Origin: CAVUBL01 sp963739795
GTDB taxonomy: Bacteria > Acidobacteriota > Thermoanaerobaculia > Multivoradales > DATKCC01
NCBI GenBank assembly: GCA_963739795.1
Contig: CAVUBL010000013.1
Span: forward strand, 150,915-214,914
DNA: 64,000 nucleotides
Reading direction: 5' to 3'
Below are positions 28,331 through 36,838 of this stretch, in pieces. Every line of letters begins with the position of its first letter. Positions within the stretch are counted from its first letter, which is position 1. The notes beneath the pieces were generated by a model. That model made no database searches and had not been told where the DNA came from. It saw nothing but the letters and a program-made list of their open reading frames with translations. The position numbers and the translations under genes were made by a program.

Positions 28331-28870
28331 ATGGGGGATCCGAACGACGAGTTCACTCTCTACGATCTTCGGGTCGAGGTGGCCGCATGCCGGGGGACGA
28401 TGGTGTGCAACCACCGGATCGGTGACTACTTCGAGCTCTCCGGCGAGGATCTCACCCTGCCGCCGGGGCAGAGCTTCTCCATGTATGCGCTCGCCGCGCT
28501 CCTGCCCCTGCTTCCCGCCAAGCAACGGCCGACCGACCCCAACGACTGGATGACCACGGACACCGATGTCGCCTGCCCCGACCCCCACTGCGGCGCCGTC
28601 TTCCGGATCCGGCGGGTGCGCGAGCGGGTCTTCCGCCACGGCGAGGTGACGGTGGTCCCCCTGCCCGGGGAGGGCCAAAGTCCGGAGGACGCCAGTCAAA
28701 GTCCGGAGGACGCCAGTCAAAGTCCGGAGGACGCCAGTCAAAGTCCGGAGGACGCCAGTCAAAGTCCGGAGGACGCCGGTCGAAGCCCGGAGGACGCCAG
28801 TCAAAGCCCGGAGGACGCCAGTCAAAGTCCGGAGGACGCCGGTCAGGGCCGGGAGAGCACCGGAAAGTGA
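28331..28870 (+). CDS. TIGR04076-type small protein with heptapeptide-repeat tail
   Basis: I start this at ATG 28331, which has GGAGG 7 bases upstream, giving 179 residues. The first 110 match the TIGR04076 family as I recall it: a short strand (LYDLRVEVAACRG), GDYFELSGEDLTLPPGQSFS, a helix and a Cys-containing end (VACPDPHCGAVFRIRRV). Function of that family is unknown. From residue 117 the protein carries eight SPEDA units, mostly as SPEDASQ heptads, an acidic, disordered tail not expected in the family. The stop overlaps the GTG of the aldo/keto reductase gene by 4 bases, so the two are translated together. Confidence 0.7.
   Translation: MGDPNDEFTLYDLRVEVAACRGTMVCNHRIGDYFELSGEDLTLPPGQSFSMYALAALLPLLPAKQRPTDPNDWMTTDTDVACPDPHCGAVFRIRRVRERVFRHGEVTVVPLPGEGQSPEDASQSPEDASQSPEDASQSPEDASQSPEDAGRSPEDASQSPEDASQSPEDAGQGRESTGK
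28679..28840 (+). repeat. In-frame 21-bp tandem repeat, eight units
   Basis: Units of 21 bases (AGTCCGGAGGACGCCAGTCA plus one base) encode SPEDASQ. Copies 1-5 are nearly identical at DNA level; later ones vary at third and first positions. The repeat length is a multiple of three, so copy-number change keeps the frame. Confidence 0.9.
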
Positions 28871-29922
28871 TTGTGCCGCGGGTCGAGCTCGCCCCGGGCT
28901 ACACCGTCTCCCGGGTGATCCACGGCACCTGGCAGCTCTCCGCCGGGCACCGGGAGCGCCCCGTGGACCGGGGTGCGGCGGTCGACGGGCTGCTGCGTCT
29001 CGCCGAGGCCGGCTTCACCACCTTCGACAGCGCGGACATCTACACCGGCGCGGAGGAGCTCCTCGGCGACCTCGTCCGTGCCTGGGGGCGGCGCGGAGGC
29101 GACGGTCCGCGGCGGGACCTCCAGATCCACACCAAGCTGGTGCCCGATCGAGGGGCACTGGCGCGGGTCGACCGCGCCTACCTCGAGGCGGTGGTCGACC
29201 GCTCGCTCCGGCGCCTGGGAGTCGAGCGCCTCGATCTCGTCCAGCTCCACTGGTGGGACTATGGGGTCCCGGGCTGGGTCGAGGCCGCGGGCGTCCTCGA
29301 CGACCTGCGCCGGGCGGGGAAGGTGCGCCTCGTGGGCGCCACGAACTTCGACGTGGCGCACCTCTCCGAAATCCTCGACGCGGGCGTCCCCGTCGTCTCC
29401 CACCAGGTCCAGTACTCGGTGGTCGACCGCCGGCCGGAGCACGGCATGGTGGCCCTGGCCCGCGAGCGGGGACTGGCGCTCCTGGCCTACGGCACTCTCG
29501 CTGGGGGATTCTTGACGGAGCGCTGGCTCGGCGCCGGGCCGCGGGAGCCGAGCCCCGCCAACCGGTCGCTCATCAAGTACCGCCTGATCTTGGATGAGCT
29601 GGGACCCTGGACCGTGTTCCAGGAGCTCCTCTCGGTCCTCCGGGAGATCGCGCAGCGGCGCGGGGCCGGCCTGGCGACGGTGGCCCTCGCCTGGACGCTG
29701 GGCCGTCCCGGCGTGGCGGCGGCGATCGTGGGGGCCACCGGCGGTCGGCACCTGGAGGCGACGCTACGCGCCGCCGAGCTGCGCCTCGAGGTGGAGGAGC
29801 TCGAGGCCATCGACCGGGTAGTCGGCCGAGGGAGCGGTCCGTCGGGCGACACGTACGACCTGGAGCGCGAGCCCGGGAGCGCCCACGCCGCCATCATGCG
29901 CTACGACCTCAATCAGGTCTGA
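28867..29922 (+). CDS. Aldo/keto reductase family protein
   Basis: The 351-residue protein starts at a GTG that overlaps the previous stop. The (beta/alpha)8 reductase pattern is present: GFTTFDSADIYTGAEELLG with the Asp and Tyr of the catalytic tetrad, HTKL with the Lys, and QLHWWDYG with the His; AIVGAT closes the NADPH site. It likely reduces an aldehyde or ketone with NADPH. Its 3' end overlaps the convergent methyltransferase gene by 14 bases. Another family member is at 40563-41543 but is not a close copy. Confidence 0.87.
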   Translation: MIVPRVELAPGYTVSRVIHGTWQLSAGHRERPVDRGAAVDGLLRLAEAGFTTFDSADIYTGAEELLGDLVRAWGRRGGDGPRRDLQIHTKLVPDRGALARVDRAYLEAVVDRSLRRLGVERLDLVQLHWWDYGVPGWVEAAGVLDDLRRAGKVRLVGATNFDVAHLSEILDAGVPVVSHQVQYSVVDRRPEHGMVALARERGLALLAYGTLAGGFLTERWLGAGPREPSPANRSLIKYRLILDELGPWTVFQELLSVLREIAQRRGAGLATVALAWTLGRPGVAAAIVGATGGRHLEATLRAAELRLEVEELEAIDRVVGRGSGPSGDTYDLEREPGSAHAAIMRYDLNQV

Positions 29923-30721
29923 AAGCCCTCCTCTGGGCGACGAAGTAAACCCAGGCCACCTCCACCGGCTGGTCCGGATCGGCGTGGCGCCGGGCTTCGG
30001 CCAGGATCTCCTCCTGCTCCTCAGGGCTCGCCCCCGGCGCGATCCGCGCGATCATCGCCGGGATCTCGGCCAGCTCGATGAGCTCGGATTGGGGGCCGCG
30101 GTGGACGAAGGGCCGTCGCTCGAGGAGGGCGAAGCCGGCGTCGACGAGCTGCCGCTCCAGCCGGCCGGCGGCGATCCGATGGGGCCCGCCGGCGGGCTCC
30201 CGGCCGGCCCGGCGCGCCACGGCACGGGCCAGGGCGACCTGGTAGGGATGGACCTCGGAGCGCTCGCCTGCGAGTCGCTCGGCGGGGACGTTGAACACCA
30301 GCAGCCCGCCGGCCCGGAGGAGCCGGCCGAGGGCGGCGAGGACCGGGCGGCGCGCCGGAAACTGCCAGAAGGCGGCGTTCGAGACCGCCCGGTCGAAGGG
30401 GCCGGCGGCCACCCGCTCGATCTTCGCCGCGGCGGCCACGGCGAAGTGGGCGCGGGGGTCCCTCACCCGTTCGCGGGCGACCGCCACCATGGCGGCCGAG
30501 CCGTCCACCCCGACCAGCTCGGCGTCGGCCGGCAGGCCCGCCAGGCAGGCCTCGGCCGTCGCCCCCGTGCCGCACGCCAGGTCGAGGACCCGACGGGCTC
30601 CGGCGAGGTCGGCGAGCTCCGCCAGGCGGCGGTTGAGGGTGGGGTAGATGGTGCGCTCGCGGGCGAAGGCGGCGTAGATCTCGGCGTTGACGCGACCGGA
30701 CCAGGGGGAGTCGGAGGGCAT
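29909..30721 (-). CDS. Class I SAM-dependent methyltransferase
   Basis: From ATG 30721 the protein has 270 residues. It shows motif I VLDLACGTGATAEACL (about 45-60), the acidic residue in ELVGVDGS and post-I region AVSNAAFWQF, typical of small-molecule methyltransferases of the ubiE/bioC type. Substrate unknown. It is a single gene, transcribed toward the aldo/keto reductase gene with overlapping 3' ends. Confidence 0.82.
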   Translation of the reverse strand: MPSDSPWSGRVNAEIYAAFARERTIYPTLNRRLAELADLAGARRVLDLACGTGATAEACLAGLPADAELVGVDGSAAMVAVARERVRDPRAHFAVAAAAKIERVAAGPFDRAVSNAAFWQFPARRPVLAALGRLLRAGGLLVFNVPAERLAGERSEVHPYQVALARAVARRAGREPAGGPHRIAAGRLERQLVDAGFALLERRPFVHRGPQSELIELAEIPAMIARIAPGASPEEQEEILAEARRHADPDQPVEVAWVYFVAQRRAFRPD

Positions 30722-30824
30722 GGGCGGTGACAGTCTCTCACCCCCGGGCGCCCAATCCCCCCGGCAGGGCCCGCGGCCGGACACCTCGCCGGTCGCTCGA
30801 CCTCCGCGCGACTCGCCGGGCGCC

Positions 30825-31259
30825 TCAGCAGGCGAGCTGCTGCTCGGCCTCTGGCTCGAGGCTCGTGCCCGCCAGCAGGCTCCCGATCACCTCGACCAGC
30901 TCCTCGAGGTCGAACGGTTTGTAGAGCATGCGGTCGGCCTGGGAGAAGTCGAGGAAGATCTGCTCCCGGTCGACCTCGGTATGGAGGTTGCGGGCCGTCA
31001 GGAGGACGATCTTGAGGCCCGCCGGGTAGACCCCCTTGAGCTCATCCTCCCGCAGCATGCGCGCCACGCGGTAGCCGTTCTCCCGCGGCATCATCACGTC
31101 CAGGACCACCAGCTCGGGCTGGCCCGCCCGGGCGACTCCCAGGGCCTCCACTCCGTCGGAGGCCGTCAGGACCTCGTAGCCCTCCTGGAAGAGCCGGTAC
31201 TTGACCGTCTCCACCACGTCCTTCTCGTCGTCGACCACCAGGATCTTGATTCCGCTCAT
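30825..31259 (-). CDS. Stand-alone response regulator receiver
   Basis: The 144-residue product starts at ATG 31259 with AAGGAG upstream. It is a bare receiver domain: acidic pair DDE at 10-12, phospho-acceptor Asp54 in VVLDVMMP, Thr in LLTAR and Lys in YKPFD. There is no output domain, so it acts by protein contact (CheY/Spo0F style). The preceding kinase frame runs 218 bases into this gene in another frame, an unusually long overlap; the two clearly form a pair. Confidence 0.92.
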   Translation of the reverse strand: MSGIKILVVDDEKDVVETVKYRLFQEGYEVLTASDGVEALGVARAGQPELVVLDVMMPRENGYRVARMLREDELKGVYPAGLKIVLLTARNLHTEVDREQIFLDFSQADRMLYKPFDLEELVEVIGSLLAGTSLEPEAEQQLAC

Positions 31260-33168
31260 GGGGTTCTCCTTCGGTCGCCTCCCGGAGCGCCGCACGCGCG
31301 GGCATGGCCGGCTGGCAAGTTTGGATCAGCTCCCGGCCCGACGCGCCGTCGTCCGGGTAGACCGCCGGACCGAGCACCCGCGGCGCGGGGACCGCTGCCC
31401 CGTCGATGCGCATCGCGGTCTCGGTGAGGCGTTGCTCGAGGCGGCGCCGCACGATCTCGGTGCCCTCTCGCGGAGTCGCGAGGAGCACCAGGATCAGGCG
31501 GCGGTGGACGGGTTGCACGGTGAACTGGTCGCAGTCACGGGGCAGGACCTGACGCAGATCGTCCCGGACCGCGAGCAGCGCCGACAGGAGGCTCTCCCGG
31601 TCCGCCAGCGGCGGGACATGCGCCTCCTCCGGTCCCCAGCCGATCACCAGGAGCCCGAAGAACGGGTACTTCCGGTGCTCCCGGATCTCCTGCTCGAGGG
31701 CGACGTCCTCCCGGGCCCGGTCGAGGTCGGCGGGCAGGCGGACGGTGAAGCGGCTCCCAAGGCCCTCGGTGCTGGTCAGCACCAGGTCCCCCCCGTGGGC
31801 GTGCACCATCTCCCGGGCGATGGAGAGGCCCAGGCCGGTACCCTGGACGGTTCGGGTGAGGCACTCCTCGGCCTGATAGAAGGGCTCGAAGATCCGCTCC
31901 CGATGCTCCGCCGCGATCCCGGGGCCGGTGTCGGAGACGGCGAGCTCGGCCCACCCCCCGCTCCGGCGGACGCCGAGCTCGACCCGGCCGCCGGCCGGGG
32001 TGAACTTGAGGGCGTTCGAGACCAGGTTGGTGAGCACCTGGGCCAGCCGCTGCGGGTCGGCGAAGACCTGCGGAAGCGGCTCGGCGACCTCCAGGTCGAG
32101 CTCCACCGAAGAGGCTTCGGCCTGGGGGACGAAGGTCGCTCGCAGGTCGTCGAGGAGATCGGCAAGGGAGACGGGCTCGAAGTGGTACTCGAGCTTTCCG
32201 GCCTCGATCTTCGACAGGTCGAGGAGGTCGTTGATGATCACCACCAGGCGGACCACGTTGCGCTGCGCCATGGCGAGAAACCGCTTCTGGGGCTCGGTGA
32301 GCTCCCCGGTCTGCTCGCGCCGGACCAGGTCGATGGCGTTCTTGATCGAGGTCAGGGGAGTGCGCAGCTCGTGGGAGACGGTGGAGACGAAGGCGCTCTT
32401 GAGCTCGGAGAGCTTGGAGAGCTCCTGGTTCGCCCGCTGGAGACGCTCCTCGACCCGGCGCCGCTCTTCGGCCTCCTCTTCCAGGCGCTCGTTGGCCAGC
32501 TCGAGGCCCGTACGCACGGCCTCGAGGCGGTGCACGCTTTCGGCCTCGGAGCGGGCCCGGTTCTGCTCCCGGCGCACCCGGTCCACCAGGTAGCCGTAGA
32601 AGGAGGCGACGGCGAAGAGGAACGGAATCCGGATGAGTGAAGCCGTGCTGATCACGGAGGCGGCGCCCGAAGCCGACAGGCCGTAGAGGTAGGCCGAGCA
32701 GACCACCACCGCGCCGAGGGCGATCAGCGCCAGGCTCTCGCCGATGGCGGCCAGGAAGAGGACGAAGAAGTAGAGGTAGAAGAACTCGCTGTCGAAGTGC
32801 CCCGTGAGCACCAGGGCGGTGGTGATCCACGCGGTGTCCGCGACCAGCACGCCGGCGGTGAAAGCCCGGCTCCCGAGCCAGCGCGGCGACAGGCGGGCAA
32901 CGATCACGTTGGAGGCGATCGCCCCGACGATCAGGGTCGTGAGCACCGGCGAGAGCCCGGAGAACCCGGCCTCGGAGAGGACCATGTAGGAGGTGGCGAT
33001 GATCAGGGTGAAGCGCAGGAGGACGAAGGCGTGGCCGCGGCCGGCTCGACCACGTTCCTCCCGCAACCCCTCGATCCCCCTCCCATCGCCGTGGGGGTCG
33101 GCGGACGCTCCCACCCACGGCTGGAAGTCCGGCTCGGGTGGGCTCGCCGCGGTCGTCGTCTCGCTCAT
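31042..33168 (-). CDS. Membrane sensor histidine kinase with degenerate GGDEF-like C-terminus
   Basis: Of 708 residues, about 46-190 form six membrane helices, followed by a coiled coil (REQNRARSEAESVHRLEAV...). The HisKA domain has SHELRTPLTSI with His266; the ATPase has NLVSNALKF, DTGPGI, GTGLGLSI and GLGSRF. After it, YPFFGLLVIGWG to VLGPAVYPDDG (about 490-625) resembles a GGDEF domain with all catalytic residues lost. The last 72 residues are an out-of-frame reading of the response regulator gene and are low-complexity, so the ancestral stop may have been lost by a frameshift near 31260. No ribosome binding site precedes the ATG; TAGCCT lies 9 bases upstream. A repeat copy encodes residues about 17-36. 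Confidence 0.88.
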   Translation of the reverse strand: MSETTTAASPPEPDFQPWVGASADPHGDGRGIEGLREERGRAGRGHAFVLLRFTLIIATSYMVLSEAGFSGLSPVLTTLIVGAIASNVIVARLSPRWLGSRAFTAGVLVADTAWITTALVLTGHFDSEFFYLYFFVLFLAAIGESLALIALGAVVVCSAYLYGLSASGAASVISTASLIRIPFLFAVASFYGYLVDRVRREQNRARSEAESVHRLEAVRTGLELANERLEEEAEERRRVEERLQRANQELSKLSELKSAFVSTVSHELRTPLTSIKNAIDLVRREQTGELTEPQKRFLAMAQRNVVRLVVIINDLLDLSKIEAGKLEYHFEPVSLADLLDDLRATFVPQAEASSVELDLEVAEPLPQVFADPQRLAQVLTNLVSNALKFTPAGGRVELGVRRSGGWAELAVSDTGPGIAAEHRERIFEPFYQAEECLTRTVQGTGLGLSIAREMVHAHGGDLVLTSTEGLGSRFTVRLPADLDRAREDVALEQEIREHRKYPFFGLLVIGWGPEEAHVPPLADRESLLSALLAVRDDLRQVLPRDCDQFTVQPVHRRLILVLLATPREGTEIVRRRLEQRLTETAMRIDGAAVPAPRVLGPAVYPDDGASGRELIQTCQPAMPARAALREATEGEPHERNQDPGGRRREGRGGDGQVPALPGGLRGPDGLRRSGGPGSRPGGPARAGGPGRDDAAGERLPRGAHAAGG
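33061..33120 (-). repeat. Short interspersed repeat, copy 2 of 3, inside kinase coding sequence
   Basis: Read on the minus strand, TGGGTGGGAGCGTCC and GGGGATCGAGGGGTTGCGG align with the intergenic copies at 18769-18827 and 36839-36897. Here it is translated as WVGASADPHGDGRGIEGL near the kinase N-terminus. Confidence 0.5.
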
Positions 33169-33263
33169 CGCCCGCCCAGGCTACGGGCGGGTAACCGGAG
33201 GCCGCTATCGCGGTCCGTCCGTTTCCGGGGTCGGCGGGCGCCGACGCCGTGTAGGACGGCGTC

Positions 33264-34976
33264 CTACTCGTCCCGGGGGAGGGGCTTCCTGGGGAGCGGC
33301 TCGTCGCGCATGGCGGCGTCGTAGAGGAAGCCCGCCATCACCACCGAGGCCTGCACCATGTCGTCCCGGTCCAGGTGGTCGTAGCTGTCGGCCGCCGTGT
33401 GGTGGGTGAGGGAGAAGTAGTCCCGCATGTCCTGGATGAACTGGAAGCCGGGCAGTCCGACCCGGTCGAAGGAGAGGTGGTCGGTGCCGCCGGTGTTGCG
33501 GGTCGACACGGTGGTCGCGCCCAGGTCGTGGAAGGGCGCGAGCCAGGCCTCGAAGATCGGCACCACCGCGGCGTTCTCCTGGGTGTAGATGCCACGGATG
33601 CGGCCGCCGCCGTTGTCCAGGTTGAAGTAGGCGGCGAGCTTGGCGTGCTCCGGCTTCAGGGTGAGTGGCCCGCGGTCTTCGCGCAGGTAGTAGGGCAGCG
33701 CCTTCTGCTCCGGGTCCTCGGTCTCGGGGCGCGAGGCGAAATGGTGGACCACGTAGGCGCGCGAGCCCAGCAGGCCCTCCTCCTCGCCGCTCCACAGGGC
33801 CACCCGGATCGTCCGGCGCGGGTGGATGCCCAGGGCCTCGAGGATGCGCGCCGCCTCCATGACCACGGCGCAGCCGGCGCCGTTGTCGGTGGCGCCGGTG
33901 CCGGTGTGCCACGAGTCGAGGTGGGCGCCCACCATGACCACCTGATCGGCCAGGTCGGTGCCCGGGATTTCGGCGACGGTGTCGTAGGCCATGGGGTCGT
34001 CGTCGTAGAAGCGTGCGGCGACGTCGACCTCGAGCTCGAGGGGCGCCAGGGCCGGCTCGTCGGCGTGGCCGGCGGCCTTCGCCATGCCGTCCGCGGGCTC
34101 AGCGCCGGCGTCGCCGGCCGCTTCGGAGGAGCCCTCGGCCTCGCCGCCGTCCTCGGCCTCGAGGATTCGCACCAGGCGGTTGTACTGCTCGACCTGCACC
34201 ACCAGGGCCGGTACGCCCGGGCTCTCCCCGGGCTGCCGGGAGCCGCCGCCGCTCACCGTCAGGATGCCGGCGTCGCGGGAGCTCGGCTCCAGGGTCGCGA
34301 GCACCCCCTGGGCGACGAAGAAGTCGTTCATCTTCCGGCGCAGCTCCCAGCGCTTCCGGGCCCGCGCGCGCCAGCTCTCGCGGCGCTCGCCGGGGATCTC
34401 CAGGGTTTCGAGGGCGGCCAGGTCGCCCTCGTCGTGGCGCTCGACCACCGGCTGGTCCCAGCTCTCGAGCTCGCGAGCGTCGTCGAGGAGCAGGATCTTG
34501 CCGGAGAGCTTGCCCTCGTACTGGGCCAGGTCGTCCTCGCTCTCGATCTTCACCCGCATCGCCGGGCCGCGCACGGGCCCGTCGGTGCCCGGGGTCCAGG
34601 CCTTGGGCAGGGCGACCAGGGGCATGGGGATGGGGGCGGTCTCGGTCACCGACGCGCGGCTGAACGACCAGCCCCGGCCGAACGGCCCCCAGGGCTCCAG
34701 GTGGGCGTTGGCCAGGCCCCAGGCGGCCAGCCGGTCGCGGGTCCACTCGTTGGCGCGCTTCATGGCCGGCGATCCGGTGAGGCGGGCGCCGATCCGGGTC
34801 GTCAGCTCGCGGACGGTCTCCATCACCTGGGAGTGGTGCAGCCCTTCGTCGCGGATGCGGTTCATGGCGTCGAGGTCCACCCGCTCCTGGGCCGACAGAG
34901 GTGAGGAGAGAGCGGCGGGCAGGACGCAGAGCGGGGCGAGCAGAGCGAGGGCGGGCAGCAGACGAGCCTGGCGCAT
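33264..34976 (-). CDS. Exported M28 family zinc aminopeptidase
   Basis: The 570-residue protein has a signal peptide (LLPALALLAPLCVLPAALSSPLSAQ). A protease-associated-type insert occupies about 120-260. The di-zinc peptidase motifs follow: GAHLDSWH, TGATDNGAGC, SGEEEGLLGS with the catalytic Glu pair, and FSLTHHTAADSYDHLD near the C-terminus. An acidic Ala/Glu/Gly-rich stretch (DGGEAEGSSEAAGDAGAEP) is inserted before the catalytic part. It removes N-terminal residues from peptides outside the cytoplasm. AGGAGG precedes the ATG and TACAGT lies about 50 bases upstream (35027-35032). Confidence 0.93.
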   Translation of the reverse strand: MRQARLLPALALLAPLCVLPAALSSPLSAQERVDLDAMNRIRDEGLHHSQVMETVRELTTRIGARLTGSPAMKRANEWTRDRLAAWGLANAHLEPWGPFGRGWSFSRASVTETAPIPMPLVALPKAWTPGTDGPVRGPAMRVKIESEDDLAQYEGKLSGKILLLDDARELESWDQPVVERHDEGDLAALETLEIPGERRESWRARARKRWELRRKMNDFFVAQGVLATLEPSSRDAGILTVSGGGSRQPGESPGVPALVVQVEQYNRLVRILEAEDGGEAEGSSEAAGDAGAEPADGMAKAAGHADEPALAPLELEVDVAARFYDDDPMAYDTVAEIPGTDLADQVVMVGAHLDSWHTGTGATDNGAGCAVVMEAARILEALGIHPRRTIRVALWSGEEEGLLGSRAYVVHHFASRPETEDPEQKALPYYLREDRGPLTLKPEHAKLAAYFNLDNGGGRIRGIYTQENAAVVPIFEAWLAPFHDLGATTVSTRNTGGTDHLSFDRVGLPGFQFIQDMRDYFSLTHHTAADSYDHLDRDDMVQASVVMAGFLYDAAMRDEPLPRKPLPRDE

Positions 34977-35141
34977 CGAGACACCTCCTCAGGGGGGTCG
35001 CTGTCGAGATCGGGAGACCGGCAGCGACTGTATCGCACTCGACGGCGCGCCGGACCCGGCGGGGGGTGCTTCTCCGGTCGGCCGCTCTTGTGGTAGGAAG
35101 GGCGTCCGCACGCTCGCTCCAACGCCCGCGGAGGACGCGCC

Positions 35142-35621
35142 ATGAGACCGATCACCGCCAGCGACCTGATGAACCCGGAGGTGCTCACCGTGTCCGAGGA
35201 CATGAGCGTCCGGGAGCTGGCCGCCTTCCTGGTGGACAACGAGATCACCGGCGCGCCGGTCACCGACCGGGACGGCCGCCTGGTGGGCGTGGTCTCGGTG
35301 GTGGACATCGCCGAGATCGCCGCCGAAGACGACGAGGGGCCCCTCTCCGAGGGGCTGGACTTCTTCGGCCGCGGCTGGGAAGAGGGCCTCAGCGAGGAGG
35401 AGCGCGAGGAGCTCGGGCTCGTCGAGGACGACGAGGAGCTCCTGGTGGGCGAGATCATGAACCCCGAGGTCTACTCCGTACCCGAGGACGCCTCGGTCTC
35501 CCAGGTCGCCATGAGCATGCTCTCGAACCACGTCCACCGCCTCCTGGTGATCGACGAGGGCAAGGCGGTGGGGATCATCACCACCTCGGACCTCCTCGGG
35601 CTGCTGGTCGACGAAGGGTGA
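35142..35621 (+). CDS. Tandem CBS-domain protein
   Basis: The 159-residue protein is two CBS motifs: MNPEVLTVSEDMSVRELAAFLVDNEITGAPVTD (about 10-42) and IMNPEVYSVPEDASVSQVAMSMLSNHVHRLLVID (about 105-138), each followed by a VGVVSVVDI or VGIITTSDL strand. An acidic linker of about 40 residues separates them. Such pairs bind adenosine nucleotides and act as energy or redox sensors; the partner is unknown. Its stop codon overlaps the racemase start by 4 bases. GCGGAGG lies upstream of the ATG. Confidence 0.88.
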   Translation: MRPITASDLMNPEVLTVSEDMSVRELAAFLVDNEITGAPVTDRDGRLVGVVSVVDIAEIAAEDDEGPLSEGLDFFGRGWEEGLSEEEREELGLVEDDEELLVGEIMNPEVYSVPEDASVSQVAMSMLSNHVHRLLVIDEGKAVGIITTSDLLGLLVDEG

Positions 35622-36328
35622 AACCGCTCGGCATCGTCGGGGGGATGGGCCCGTTGGCGTCGGCTGAGCTGCTGTCGACGATCTACCGCCTGAACACCCC
35701 CGAGCACGAGCAGGACGCCCCGGCGGTGATCCTCCTCTCGGACCCGTCGGTGCCCGACCGTACCGAGGCGATCCTGCGCGGCGAGACCGCCGAGCTCGTC
35801 GGGCGGCTGGCGGCGGCGATCAGCACCCTGATCGAGGCGGGCGCCGGCCGGGTGGTGATCGCCTGCTTCACCATTCACCGCGTCCTACCCGAGCTCCCTG
35901 AGGCGCTGCGGCGACGGGTGATCTCCCTGGTCGACCTGACGGTGGAGGAGGTCCTCGCCGACCCCCGCCGAAGGCTGCTTCTCGCCACCACCGGCTCGCG
36001 CCGGAGCGGCCTGTTCACCGGGCACCCGCGCTGGGACGAGGCGGCGGAGCGGATCGCCCTGCCATCGGAGGAGGACCAGGAGGCCCTCCACGAGCGCCTC
36101 TACCGGCTCAAGCGAGGGGAAGCGCCGGAGGAGATGGCGGCCTGGCTCGAAGAGCTCGCCGGCCGCTCGCCGGGGACCGACGGCTTCGTCTTCGGCTGCA
36201 CCGAGCTCCACCTCCTGGCGCGCCCTCTCGCCGAGCGCTGGGGGGAGGAGATGGTTCGCCGGCGGGTCGTCGACGCCCTGACCACGGTCGCCCGGCGGCT
36301 CCCGGAGCTGGCGGCCGCCGGGGGGTAG
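35618..36328 (+). CDS. Aspartate/glutamate racemase family protein
   Basis: Starting at GTG 35618, the protein has 236 residues. The N-terminal LGIVGGMGPLASAE is the family hallmark. The second catalytic Cys is in FGCTELHLL. The first, normally in a PCNTAH-type motif, reads ACFTIHRVLP: the Cys is kept but the neighbouring Asn is Phe. Related enzymes racemise Asp, Glu or similar acids, or act on hydantoins and maleate, so the exact substrate is open. Translational coupling to the CBS protein suggests nucleotide-dependent control. Confidence 0.8.
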   Translation: MKPLGIVGGMGPLASAELLSTIYRLNTPEHEQDAPAVILLSDPSVPDRTEAILRGETAELVGRLAAAISTLIEAGAGRVVIACFTIHRVLPELPEALRRRVISLVDLTVEEVLADPRRRLLLATTGSRRSGLFTGHPRWDEAAERIALPSEEDQEALHERLYRLKRGEAPEEMAAWLEELAGRSPGTDGFVFGCTELHLLARPLAERWGEEMVRRRVVDALTTVARRLPELAAAGG

Positions 36329-36376
36329 GCGGCCCGAGTGGCCGGAACCGGCCGGGGGCGGATGGTAGTCTGAGGC

Positions 36377-36640
36377 ATGGCCGCCTTCCGTCCCGGTCCC
36401 CTCTCCGGCCCGATCGGGCGCTTCGCCTCCCGCCTCCGCTTTCCGCAGCTCTTCACTTTCTTCCTGATCGTCTTCGTGCTCGACCTCATCGTCCCCGACG
36501 CCATCCCCTTCGCTGACGAGATTCTCTTCGGCCTGCTCACCGTGCTTCTGGGCTCCCTGCGCCGGAGCGCGCCCCAGCCCCAGTCCCAGGTGCCGCCGGA
36601 GGAGCGGGTGGAGAAGAACGTCACCCCGCCCCGGGGCTAA
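36377..36640 (+). CDS. Small membrane protein, DUF6116-like
   Basis: The 87-residue protein has two hydrophobic segments around a conserved acidic turn: LFTFFLIVFVLDLIVPDAIPFADEILFGLLTVLLG. I recall this pattern as DUF6116, function unknown, but have not checked. The C-terminal 30 residues are Pro/Gln/Arg-rich. TAGTCT lies 5 bases before the ATG. The stop TAA abuts the left end of a palindromic element at 36640. Confidence 0.65.
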   Translation: MAAFRPGPLSGPIGRFASRLRFPQLFTFFLIVFVLDLIVPDAIPFADEILFGLLTVLLGSLRRSAPQPQSQVPPEERVEKNVTPPRG

Positions 36641-36819
36641 GCCTGGACTATTCATGAGCCACCTACTCCGAGCCGCAATTGCACGCGATCTCAGGGCGTA
36701 CTCGCTCTTCGCTCCTCAACGTACTGTCCAGTACGCCTGCGTCTCTCATCGCTACGTGCGCCCTGATCTCACACACACTTGCGCCTTTCGCTACGGCGCC
36801 TCATGAATCGTCCAGGCTA
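36640..36819. repeat. Palindromic family-2 element, copy 1 (180 bp)
   Basis: The ends AGCCTGGACTATTCATGAG and CTCATGAATCGTCCAGGCT are inverted repeats with one mismatch. The centre is the palindrome CGTACTGTCCAGTACG (36720-36735), and arms such as CTCAGGGCG/CGCCCTGA pair in between, so the whole unit can fold as one rod. It matches 42052-42231 with only about six differences. No coding capacity is apparent. It may be a MITE or an extended REP-like element. Confidence 0.8.
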
Positions 36820-36838
36820 AGCAGCCACCGAACCCAGG

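Noticed and set aside
28679..28840. CRISPR-like tandem repeats
   Set aside because: Units are contiguous without spacers, exactly 21 bases, in frame, and encode SPEDASQ in a gene.
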